Shown here one piece after another: positions 1 through 6,224 of a DNA stretch of 34,859 nucleotides. The DNA comes from a virus. The notes beneath the pieces are model-generated. The model worked only from the letters and a program-made list of their open reading frames with translations. It ran no database searches and had not been told where the DNA came from. The DNA lies in the IMG/VR virus record IMGVR_UViG_3300017580_000001, positions 1 through 34,859 of that record, one strand, 5' to 3'. The position numbers and the translations under genes are program-made. The first letter of the stretch is position 1; the number at the start of each line of letters is the position of its first letter.

Positions 1-216
1 AAGTTTGATAACTCCAATGAAGACGGCGAATTTCCAACTACAGAGTGTAGTTGCGGTTCTGAAGTTGTACTACAAAGTACAATGGAAAACAGGTGTGTTA
101 ATTGTGGTGCTAAATACAACGGATCTGGTCAAATGTTAAGGGATGATTGGCATAGGGAGTCCAGGCGTAGGGGAAACCTACGATCTGATCCTGGTGTCGG
201 TCGTCCTGGTTTCTAG
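1..216 (+). CDS. Zinc-ribbon protein, 5'-truncated by window edge
   Basis: Frame 1 is open from the first base to TAG at 214-216, giving 71 residues with no start in the window. It has a CxC pair (residues 16 and 18) and a CxxC pair (residues 36 and 39), the spacing of a small zinc ribbon. The last third is rich in Arg and Gly (RESRRRGNLRSDPGVGRPGF), which suggests nucleic-acid binding. It precedes a plus-strand series of small genes. The function is unknown; a small phage zinc-ribbon regulator or nucleic-acid-binding protein is an inference. An internal ATG at 82 would lose the first Cys pair and is unlikely to be the true start. Confidence 0.6.
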   Translation, partial: KFDNSNEDGEFPTTECSCGSEVVLQSTMENRCVNCGAKYNGSGQMLRDDWHRESRRRGNLRSDPGVGRPGF

Positions 217-237
217 TTACTAACTGAGGACGATAAT

Positions 238-277
238 GGTAGGGAAGATTACCTACCATCTACACCTATAAAGGTGT
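238..277 (+). promoter_or_regulatory. Two tandem hairpins before the next gene
   Basis: GGTAGG (238-243) pairs with CCTACC (252-257), and ACACCT (262-267) pairs with AGGTGT (272-277) across a 4-nt loop. The second hairpin ends 4 nt before the ATG at 282, and neither is followed by a T-run. They may be RNA hairpins that control initiation, or DNA inverted repeats. If the second forms in mRNA, it would favour the alternative downstream start at 327. Confidence 0.4.
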
Positions 278-281
278 ACTG

Positions 282-524
282 ATGAGTCCTTGTCAGTTTC
301 TTTCTAATAAGCAGGTATTTCTTGTTATGATTGTTAGTGATGCTGTACACGGTAAAGCATACAATCTTGAAGACCTTGACGATATAGACAAAGTACGGAT
401 ATGTTATACTGGTCCTTATGGCACACGTAGCATGTTAGAATGTTACGTTACTGAAGTTACAACGTGGAGGTCTAAACTAGAAGATAGGGGATGTGCTATT
501 GATGCCCTGCAACTTGTACACTAA
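282..524 (+). CDS. Hypothetical small acidic protein
   Basis: An 80-residue product not recognised as a member of any family. The ATG at 282 lies 4 nt after a hairpin and has no Shine-Dalgarno sequence. A second in-frame ATG at 327 follows CTTGTT and would give a 65-residue product starting MIVSDAVHG, and it may be the true start. The body has acidic stretches (LEDLDDID) and several Cys residues without a clear metal-binding spacing. It belongs to a run of four small co-directional genes ending at the terminator at 1375-1415. Confidence 0.5.
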   Translation: MSPCQFLSNKQVFLVMIVSDAVHGKAYNLEDLDDIDKVRICYTGPYGTRSMLECYVTEVTTWRSKLEDRGCAIDALQLVH

Positions 525-538
525 CTTAAACCTTGTTT

Positions 539-811
539 ATGCCTGAATCTGATCCTGTAGAGCAACTACAAGATACGGAAAATGTTGATGTAGTTGTTCA
601 ACGACAAAAGAAGAAAGTCCACATACTTCCTGAATCTAGGAAGTGGAAAATCATTTGTTGGGTCGATGAGTATGATTTTCCTCATTCTGAATCTCAGACT
701 GTTGATATCGTTAATGCCAATGTTGACCCCAACAATTTAAGTAGGAAACTCACGAAATTCGACGATTGGTTTCGTGACAACTATCACACTATTTTTAACT
801 ACAACCTTTAG
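539..811 (+). CDS. Hypothetical protein
   Basis: A 90-residue product. I chose the ATG at 539 (preceded by TTGTTT) over the in-frame TTG at 533 because ATG after TTT is the common start context here. There is a short basic patch (QRQKKKVH, residues 21-28) followed by an alternating hydrophobic/aromatic stretch (WKIICWVDEYDF) and an aromatic C-terminus. It is separated from the previous gene by 14 nt and from the next by 5 nt, so it is likely cotranscribed. No family recognised. Confidence 0.6.
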   Translation: MPESDPVEQLQDTENVDVVVQRQKKKVHILPESRKWKIICWVDEYDFPHSESQTVDIVNANVDPNNLSRKLTKFDDWFRDNYHTIFNYNL

Positions 812-816
812 CTGTT

Positions 817-1107
817 ATGTTGTTCTTAGTTGATTCCTACGTTACTGAGCAAGACCATAATGGTAATCCTAGAAAACTTATTAGGGTTATGTGCATACGT
901 CAAGGTAAGATGGTCAACATACTATGGTTCGATGCATCTTACCGTGGTATTCCTTCTAGCTGTAAGCAACTATCTGAAAGCTATGATGTTGCTACAGTTA
1001 ATGAGGATGCACTTGAACATGTGCAAAATCACAAAGTAAAGCCCGAAACGTGGAACTCACTTTCGGCTAACTGTGACAGCTACGATTTCGATACTGTTGA
1101 ATCATAA
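817..1107 (+). CDS. Hypothetical protein
   Basis: A 96-residue product with ATG at 817, 5 nt after the upstream stop. The first half has alternating hydrophobic residues (LIRVMCIRQGKMVNILWF), suggesting a small beta-rich fold. The C-terminus is acidic. Not recognised. It is part of the small-gene run upstream of the terminator at 1375-1415. A competing out-of-frame ORF at 830-1039 lies wholly inside it and looks like a shadow. Confidence 0.6.
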   Translation: MLFLVDSYVTEQDHNGNPRKLIRVMCIRQGKMVNILWFDASYRGIPSSCKQLSESYDVATVNEDALEHVQNHKVKPETWNSLSANCDSYDFDTVES

Positions 1108-1120
1108 ATCTTTTGTTGAT

Positions 1121-1369
1121 ATGCAGGCACACAAAGTGCATAACAAGTCTGTTCTTAGGGTTATCACCTATTACCCTAATACTGTTAAGGAAATGTGCAA
1201 TTCCTTTCCTGGTATTAGTGTTAAAACAGAGTTTGAAAGTGCAAACTCTGGTGATAAACCTAATGAACACTTTATTTGGGTACGTTGTCCTAATCCTGAG
1301 TCTACTTCTGCACTTGGGAATTTACTTAGGAAGATAAAGCTGGAAGAAATACAGCCAAACGAAAACTAG
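1121..1369 (+). CDS. Hypothetical protein, last gene before terminator
   Basis: An 82-residue product. The frame stays open upstream to a GTG at 1073, but that would overlap the preceding gene by 35 nt, and the ATG at 1121 (13 nt after the preceding stop) fits the local style better. The predicted fold is mixed, with a beta hairpin around IWVRCPNP and an amphipathic C-terminal helix (LGNLLRKIKLEEI). No family recognised. Its stop lies 5 nt before the terminator stem. Confidence 0.55.
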   Translation: MQAHKVHNKSVLRVITYYPNTVKEMCNSFPGISVKTEFESANSGDKPNEHFIWVRCPNPESTSALGNLLRKIKLEEIQPNEN

Positions 1370-1374
1370 TTTTT

Positions 1375-1415
1375 ATACCCCATATCACGAAAGTTGTGGT
1401 ATGGGGTATTTTTTT
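1375..1415 (+). terminator. Intrinsic terminator
   Basis: ATACCCCATA (1375-1384) pairs perfectly with TATGGGGTAT (1400-1409), and inner CAC/GTG pairing extends the stem. It is followed by a T-run through 1415. This closes the first plus-strand gene group. Confidence 0.9.
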
Positions 1416-1439
1416 ATTTCTACCTGAATTACTAGCTAG

Positions 1440-1496
1440 ATAGTATGCTACTATTTAGATATGCACGGAACACTCTGTCTAATTTGCTGTCTAATT
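1440..1496. promoter_or_regulatory. Operator-like palindrome and tandem repeat
   Basis: In the 118-nt gap after the terminator, ATAGTATGCTACTAT (1440-1454) is a perfect 6+3+6 palindrome. CTGTCTAATT is then repeated at 1475-1484 and 1487-1496 with a 12-nt period, a little over one helical turn. Both lie 40-95 nt upstream of a small gene that may encode a DNA-binding protein, so an autoregulatory operator is possible. The rest of the gap shows no gene. Confidence 0.4.
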
Positions 1497-1533
1497 CTAG
1501 GCACTTTACGTACATAAAAATACAAAACTAGAT

Positions 1534-1812
1534 ATGAGTACAAGTCAAGAAGTAACTTACGAAAAGGCAAGAGATCATGTAGATAGAATCATACGAGAAC
1601 ATCCTGATCTTACCCTAAAGAAAGTATGTGATTGGATTGGTAAAACTAAAGATACACAGTACCACTATGTTTGGCAAGTCTTAGATGGAAGTTATGGTAA
1701 GTCTAAGCGTAGTCCTAACATAGTAAAAATGATCGGAAAAGCACTACAAAGAAAAGGATACTGGTATGAGATTGGTAACATACCAGATAGTTGGGATCAT
1801 GTAATGGAATAA
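1534..1812 (+). CDS. Small helical protein, possible DNA-binding regulator
   Basis: A 92-residue product with ATG at 1534 after an A-rich leader. Residues 8-36 (YEKARDHVDRIIREH... LTLKKVCDWIGKT) resemble a helix-turn-helix arrangement, and a basic stretch (GSYGKSKRSPNIVKMIGKALQRKG) follows. It is monocistronic, with a terminator upstream, an operator-like palindrome and repeat in its leader, and a long A-tract just after the stop. A Cro/CI-like or other transcriptional regulator is plausible from size and context, but no family match is certain. Confidence 0.45.
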   Translation: MSTSQEVTYEKARDHVDRIIREHPDLTLKKVCDWIGKTKDTQYHYVWQVLDGSYGKSKRSPNIVKMIGKALQRKGYWYEIGNIPDSWDHVME

Positions 1813-2110
1813 AAAAAAAAAAAAGATTATACCTATTTCTTTTATTACTATTTTTTGTTATCGTCTTTTCTTATTGATATTATTTACCATTCGTAGTCGA
1901 TCTTAACCTTTGTGAAGAATAGGTTTAGGGCATATCTATCGAAACTCCGGTTGAAAGTCTACGTACAACAAACTGCAATCCCGTTGCCCACACGCATGGG
2001 CGATGTTTTATTGTTCTTTCTCTTTACTAAGAGTAGTACCTGTTACCATAGTCTATAACTGTGGTAACTATATCACTAAACTCAACTATAAAAAAATACT
2101 GTTATAGTTT
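1813..2110 (+). promoter_or_regulatory. Intergenic leader with two hairpins, no gene seen
   Basis: This 298-nt gap starts with a 14-A tract. It holds a small hairpin GCCCA/TGGGC (1986-2001) followed by a T-rich stretch that could act as a weak terminator. At 2042-2068, GTTACCATAG and CTGTGGTAAC form a 10-bp stem (one G-T pair) with a 7-nt loop and no T-run. The second hairpin sits 43 nt before the RecT-like gene and is a candidate leader structure. No credible ORF is present. Confidence 0.45.
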
Positions 2111-3895
2111 ATGAGTCAAGACAGTAACTCAGAAGATACTGACCTTGTTGTTGATCCTAAAAGTAACTCAATACAACTCCGAAACTTTCAGCAAGTCTGG
2201 AAACTATCTAGTCTACTTGTTAAGAGTGATCTCTTTGGTACAAAGAATACCAATGAGGTTGCTACCAAAGTAATTACAGGACTTGAAATGGGGATTAGTC
2301 CTGTACGTGCAGTTAGACATATAGATACAATCGACGGGAAGCCTTCCGTTAGTGCTCAATTGTCTGCTGCTATGCTACAAATGTCAGAAAACTTTGACTA
2401 TGATGTAGATGAGGTAGATGTAGACTTTGATAGTGATGGTAACGTACTTGATGGTCTTGCAAGAGTATGCATATCTAAAAATGGGGAAAGGCAGGGATGT
2501 GCAGAGTTTACTTGGAATGAGGCTAAAGCTGCAAACCTGACCTGGAAAGACAACTGGGAATCTTACCCTAGAGATATGTTATTTGCACGGGCGATGAAAC
2601 GTGCAAAGAAATGGTACGCTCCAAGTGTAGGAATCGGTAGGGAATATATGCCTGATGAACTAGGCAAGGAAGATAACCCTACTGTTCAAGTGCCATCTGA
2701 GGTTGCAAATGAGGCACAAAGTCAAGGCACATCTACAACTACAAATGGGGGTGCAGATTCTTCTGAACCATCTGATATTGTAGATGCTGATTTTGAGGTT
2801 GAAGATGAACCTGAATCTTCGGGAAAAGAAAAGAGGGGATCTCAAAATACGACAAAATCGGACCAGTCCCACCAAAAGTCACCGGAAACGAACCGTGGTA
2901 ACTCAAGTGGGGAAGATAATCCTGGTTCTGATGATGGTTTTCAGATGGAAGTAACATCTGATGTTGATACTAAAGACAAACCTGAAAGTAATCCTAAGTC
3001 TGAAGGTAACTCTGAAGATACAGGGCCGGATGAAGAAGATGATGCAACAAAGTGGGCTGAATTTAGCAAGTACGTTGACAAGATAGATGATTCCCTTTCT
3101 GAACTTGAAGGTTTAGCATTAAGAAATAAGGTAGGGGAATACCACTATCGTATCAACGATCTTGATGAAGAAGCCAAGTACAATCTTGGCATGGAAATGA
3201 TTAAAAAGCATATCAGTAGACTCGATATGCCATACAATCGTGAACGTGCCCAAGTATCTCCACCTACGCAACAGATCATAAATGGTGAAGACGCAGACCT
3301 ACAATCCCTGAAGTTGGATGATCTTGAAAGTAAGATAGGTGAAGTTGAGCAAGAACTTGAGGAATGGTCTGAACCTGCAAAGTCTGTCTTTCAGTCTATA
3401 GTAGACAGGCACAAAAATCGTCTTAAAGCCCAACGTGAGTCTGAACCTGAAAGTAATTCTAAGGGCAATACTAATACTTCAGGTGAGGTTAATCATAAGG
3501 CTCAAGTTGCAGAGTTTAATGAAAGCCTGTCAACTGCACTTACAAAGTTGGGGATGAAGCTAAATGATTCCCATAAACCACAACCACTTGATAACCTACT
3601 AGATGCCTTGAATAAAAAGGTGGAATCTTTTGGGCCTGAAGGATACCCAACTGAGGAAATGTTGCAGGAATACAGACAGGCAATTGCACCCTACAAAAGA
3701 ATTGTACGGATGAGATATGCCGTTGTCGAGGGTGAAGTTGATCCTGAACACTTCTCTGATGTGGTGCAATCTTTCGGTAAGAAGTTGCGTGATTGGGACG
3801 ATAGAGAAAAGGCCCAACGAGCGCATGATCTTATCGAAAATGAAGCTAAGAGACTAGAGGAAAATGTAGATGACTTTTATCTACAATGGGAATAA
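2111..3895 (+). CDS. RecT-like single-strand annealing protein with long acidic C-terminal extension
   Basis: A 594-residue product. Residues about 25-195 follow a phage pattern usually annotated RecT-like: 'DLFGTKNTNEVATKVITGLE' then GISPVRAVRHI, DGKPSVSAQLSAAML, an FTWNEAKAANLTWKDNW segment, and YPRDMLFARAMKRAKKWY before GREYMPDELG. Such proteins anneal single-stranded DNA in phage recombination. Residues about 200-320 are a low-complexity acidic/Ser/Thr linker. Residues 325-594 are mostly helical and charged, with probable coiled coils. RecT proteins are usually near 270 residues, so the C-terminal half is extra and unassigned. It is monocistronic between a structured leader and its own terminator. 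The family call is from motif memory and moderate. Confidence 0.55.
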   Translation: MSQDSNSEDTDLVVDPKSNSIQLRNFQQVWKLSSLLVKSDLFGTKNTNEVATKVITGLEMGISPVRAVRHIDTIDGKPSVSAQLSAAMLQMSENFDYDVDEVDVDFDSDGNVLDGLARVCISKNGERQGCAEFTWNEAKAANLTWKDNWESYPRDMLFARAMKRAKKWYAPSVGIGREYMPDELGKEDNPTVQVPSEVANEAQSQGTSTTTNGGADSSEPSDIVDADFEVEDEPESSGKEKRGSQNTTKSDQSHQKSPETNRGNSSGEDNPGSDDGFQMEVTSDVDTKDKPESNPKSEGNSEDTGPDEEDDATKWAEFSKYVDKIDDSLSELEGLALRNKVGEYHYRINDLDEEAKYNLGMEMIKKHISRLDMPYNRERAQVSPPTQQIINGEDADLQSLKLDDLESKIGEVEQELEEWSEPAKSVFQSIVDRHKNRLKAQRESEPESNSKGNTNTSGEVNHKAQVAEFNESLSTALTKLGMKLNDSHKPQPLDNLLDALNKKVESFGPEGYPTEEMLQEYRQAIAPYKRIVRMRYAVVEGEVDPEHFSDVVQSFGKKLRDWDDREKAQRAHDLIENEAKRLEENVDDFYLQWE

Positions 3896-3927
3896 CAATC
3901 TAGTCTCTGATTAAACCTAATCTTTTA

Positions 3928-3981
3928 GGGCATAGTCTACATAGGTTCTTGGTCCAGCTTATGTAGGCTATGCCCTTTTTT
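3928..3981 (+). terminator. Strong intrinsic terminator
   Basis: GGGCATAGTCTACATA (3928-3943) pairs with TATGTAGGCTATGCCC (3960-3975) over 16 bp with a single G-T pair. A run of six T follows. It isolates the RecT-like gene from the next unit. Confidence 0.92.
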
Positions 3982-4019
3982 ATAACTTCAGTATTAACCT
4001 AATCTAGCAGGTAAATTTT

Positions 4020-4577
4020 ATGAGTAACATGGATTATACTAATCACCAGTTTTCGGATATAAAGTATAAGGATGGTCCAGACCGTGATCCTAAAGTAACT
4101 TTGAAGTATGAAGCACTATCTACAGAAACGGATGAGATTAAAGAAACCAAAGATAAATTCCATAGAACACCCTCATTTGACTTTAGGGAAGTATGGAGGG
4201 GTTTGATTGAGTTTTGGAAGATGAATATGGAAGAGATACTTGGTGATATAGATTGGAACCTTGAAGAAGTGCGAATGTCCCGCATTAAGATAAAGTACCA
4301 AAACGATAAGCCTGTTGCGGTACAGTATTATGCTACCGTTACAGCACCCTTCGATGAGCAGGAAACTATTCCTACACCTTTTGTGCAACCTTCTATGGCA
4401 GAAGGTGAGATAGAGCAAGTACGATCTCTATGCAAGGAAGCTGTTGCATACTTGAAGGGAAAACAAGACCAACAAAAGATGGAGTTTTCAGATGAATCTG
4501 AACCTATGGAAGACGATTCATCTGATGAAGACTTTGGGGACAATACTGAACGTGCAGACTTGAGTGATGTCTTTTAA
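4020..4577 (+). CDS. Acidic-tailed protein, candidate ssDNA-binding/recombination partner
   Basis: A 185-residue product with ATG at 4020 after GGTAAATTTT. Residues 50-80 hold an aromatic helix (FREVWRGLIEFWKMNMEEIL). Residues 88-120 look like beta strands (SRIKIKYQNDKPVAVQYYAT). The last 30 residues are a disordered acidic tail ending DLSDVF. Its position after the RecT-like gene and its SSB-like acidic tip suggest a single-strand-binding or recombination partner, but I recognise no OB-fold signature. The same kind of tip (DLDDVF) ends the plus-strand protein at 23868-24263. It overlaps the next gene by 11 nt. Confidence 0.6.
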   Translation: MSNMDYTNHQFSDIKYKDGPDRDPKVTLKYEALSTETDEIKETKDKFHRTPSFDFREVWRGLIEFWKMNMEEILGDIDWNLEEVRMSRIKIKYQNDKPVAVQYYATVTAPFDEQETIPTPFVQPSMAEGEIEQVRSLCKEAVAYLKGKQDQQKMEFSDESEPMEDDSSDEDFGDNTERADLSDVF

Positions 4578-4986
4578 CAAAAGTAGGTTTGCATTAGAAC
4601 TACTATCATTCCATACAGCTATTGATATGCAAGACTCCGATCTTTCTGAAGAGTTTGAAGGTAACTTTTCACGTATTGTTGAGTTTTACTCTGAATATAT
4701 AAATGATTGGGCACATGAAAAGGGATTTCACGACGATGAACGTGAAATGGGAACTGCAATTGCACTTATGCACTCAGAGTTGAGTGAGGCTTTAGAGGCA
4801 CATCGTGAAGGTATTCCTGAATCTACAAAGATAGAAGGGTTTTCTGAACTTGAGGAAGAACTAGCAGATACCATGATACGTATTATGGATACTGCTGGTG
4901 AACATAACCTTGATGTTGGAGGTGCAATTGTGGCTAAGATGCGTGTAAATGAAGATAGACCACAAAAGCATGGTAAGAAGTATTAG
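4567..4986 (+). CDS. MazG-like nucleotide pyrophosphohydrolase
   Basis: A 139-residue product. I use the ATG at 4567 rather than the in-frame GTG at 4564. The C-terminal 90 residues carry the all-alpha MazG signature: GTAIALMHSELSEALEAHRE supplies an ExxE pair, and ELEEELADTMIRIMDTAGEH supplies the second metal-binding acidic helix. The closing motif (AKMRVNEDRPQKHGKKY) is typical of phage MazG-like proteins. These enzymes hydrolyse (d)NTPs to NMPs, or in some cases (p)ppGpp, and may adjust nucleotide pools or starvation signalling. The start lies inside the end of the upstream gene, implying translational coupling. Confidence 0.85.
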   Translation: MSFNKSRFALELLSFHTAIDMQDSDLSEEFEGNFSRIVEFYSEYINDWAHEKGFHDDEREMGTAIALMHSELSEALEAHREGIPESTKIEGFSELEEELADTMIRIMDTAGEHNLDVGGAIVAKMRVNEDRPQKHGKKY

Positions 4987-4997
4987 GGTTTTTATGT

Positions 4998-5204
4998 ATG
5001 TCTAATTTCAACAGTAAACCTAGAGAGTGCTTCTATGATAAAAGGCTGTTTAGGCAGTCTTGTGGGTGTGACTCTACACATACAACTTTCCAGTACACTA
5101 CGCAACACTACTACTACAAAGGCATAATGAAGACATTTACTCACTTTTATACTATGCCTTCATGTGACTTGTGTGGTACACCCTGGAAAGAAGTGCATGA
5201 CTAG
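4998..5204 (+). CDS. Small Cys-rich zinc-ribbon-like protein
   Basis: A 68-residue product, 11 nt after the MazG-like gene. A CxC pair (SCGCD, residues 22 and 24) and a C-terminal CxxC (CDLCG, residues 56 and 59) suggest a zinc ribbon. The middle is rich in Tyr, Thr and His (TTQHYYYKG). Function unknown. It is one of several small zinc-binding candidates in this genome. Confidence 0.6.
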   Translation: MSNFNSKPRECFYDKRLFRQSCGCDSTHTTFQYTTQHYYYKGIMKTFTHFYTMPSCDLCGTPWKEVHD

Positions 5205-5252
5205 AAAGTAAATCTGAACCTATTTTCAAATGTAAATGTTATTCAAGCCACC

Positions 5253-5465
5253 ATGATAGCGAACAACAAAAATATAAAGATAAGATATGCAACAACTAAA
5301 GAACAGGCAGATGTTTGTCTTGAAGCTGTTTTCTACTATCTAGGAAGCGATAAAGAAGAAGAATGTTTTTATGATGTACCACATCCAGAATTAGGCAGAT
5401 GTGGTGTGTATGTCTATGAGACTAAAACTTTAATTGTAGCTAGGTATCAGGGCCAATATGAATAA
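5253..5465 (+). CDS. Hypothetical protein
   Basis: A 70-residue product starting at ATG 5253. An alpha/beta arrangement is likely: a strand (IKIRYATTK), a helix (EQADVCLEAVFYYLG), an acidic turn, then two strands (GVYVYETKTLIVARYQ). No family recognised. The motif GTAAATGTTATTC lies at 5232-5244 in its leader and recurs elsewhere in the window. Confidence 0.6.
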   Translation: MIANNKNIKIRYATTKEQADVCLEAVFYYLGSDKEEECFYDVPHPELGRCGVYVYETKTLIVARYQGQYE

Positions 5466-5479
5466 TATAAAGTAAACTT

Positions 5480-6028
5480 ATGAACAATGCCGAAAAGATA
5501 AGAAAGTCTCACTCTAGGTTTAAGGTACGCAAAAGAACATATAAATATACTGATGATGTAAAGTGGGTTTTGTCATACCCTGAACGCCTAACTATAGGTG
5601 ACACTTGGACTACTATGCACCATGAAAGAAAGGTGCAAAGTAGCAAAGACCCATCTGATATATCTGATGAGATACTTCGGCTAAATAAGGTTGCAATTAA
5701 GACCTACCAGAAAAACAAGCAACAAGCCGCCGAAAGAAAAGCTAAGTTAGAGAAGGATATCCAAAGACGAAAAGATAAACTAGGTAAACTTTACAACTTC
5801 ATAGATAAGAAGTTTGAATACCTTTTTGACGTGTACCATGACCTAAAACCAAAAGATACGCACGTTACCAGACGTGGAAGAGACTTTTGTTATAGGTCTA
5901 AACCTAAGTCTTTTGCCTCATTTGTACTGTCACACTTACGCAAGAAAGACAGGCAAGAAAAGCTACAAACTATATATACAAAAGCTGAAAATTTGGGGCT
6001 GTCTCAGGGCGATTTAGCGGCGCTCTAA
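5480..6028 (+). CDS. Hypothetical basic coiled-coil protein
   Basis: A 182-residue product, ATG at 5480 after AGTAAACTT. It is strongly basic, unlike most neighbours. Residues 70-110 form a charged helix (KNKQQAAERKAKLEKDIQRR) that may be a coiled coil. Unrecognised. It is the last gene of the left plus-strand unit. Its final nine codons overlap the GC-rich structured element at 6001-6109, so the C-terminal residues (LGLSQGDLAAL) are encoded by one strand of that element. Confidence 0.6.
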   Translation: MNNAEKIRKSHSRFKVRKRTYKYTDDVKWVLSYPERLTIGDTWTTMHHERKVQSSKDPSDISDEILRLNKVAIKTYQKNKQQAAERKAKLEKDIQRRKDKLGKLYNFIDKKFEYLFDVYHDLKPKDTHVTRRGRDFCYRSKPKSFASFVLSHLRKKDRQEKLQTIYTKAENLGLSQGDLAAL

Positions 6029-6109
6029 GCGGCTCGAAGTCCGATCAATACCAGACCATAGCCCCACCCACCGAAGCCTCTTGAGCGGCGAATATAGCCG
6101 CCCTCAGAC
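6001..6109 (-). other. GC-rich structured element, copy 1
   Basis: GC is 65 of 109 by hand count, against an AT-rich background. On the minus strand the ends GTCTGAGGGCG and CGCCCTGAGAC pair at 10 of 11 positions. Inside is a hairpin GCGGC/GCCGC with a 7-nt loop (6085-6101) that partly competes with the closing stem. It shares AAGAGGCTT (6074-6082) and TAGAGCGCC (6019-6027), in the same order and strand and at nearly the same spacing, with copy 2 at 19078-19178. The 3' part also aligns (CTAAATCGCCC here, CTATAGCCCC there). The minus strand is assumed from copy 2's operon; the reverse is possible. No known RNA family recognised. Confidence 0.6.
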
Positions 6110-6120
6110 CTGTGGGCTTC

Positions 6121-6176
6121 AAATTGCCCCACGCTTCCACGAAGTAAAAGCTAATCGGAGGCGTGGGGCAATTTTT
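6121..6176 (+). terminator. Terminator between converging units
   Basis: AAATTGCCCCACGC (6121-6134) pairs perfectly with GCGTGGGGCAATTT (6161-6174), 14 bp, with T through 6176. It can stop the plus-strand unit. Read on the minus strand it ends in TTT only, so it may also serve the tail-fibre transcript, but less strongly. No gene lies in 6029-6224. Confidence 0.9.
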
Positions 6177-6224
6177 ATGTATAAACCAGTCTACCATCCT
6201 GAACCTATAAAAGTGTCCCAAATC

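Noticed and set aside
279-289. CTGATGAGTCC, identical to a hammerhead ribozyme core
   Set aside because: No matching GGAC-GAAA strand or third stem follows on the same strand; the ATG of a gene accounts for part of it.
1073-1369. Upstream GTG start for the fourth left-hand gene
   Set aside because: It would overlap the preceding gene by 35 nt, while an ATG at 1121 is placed normally.
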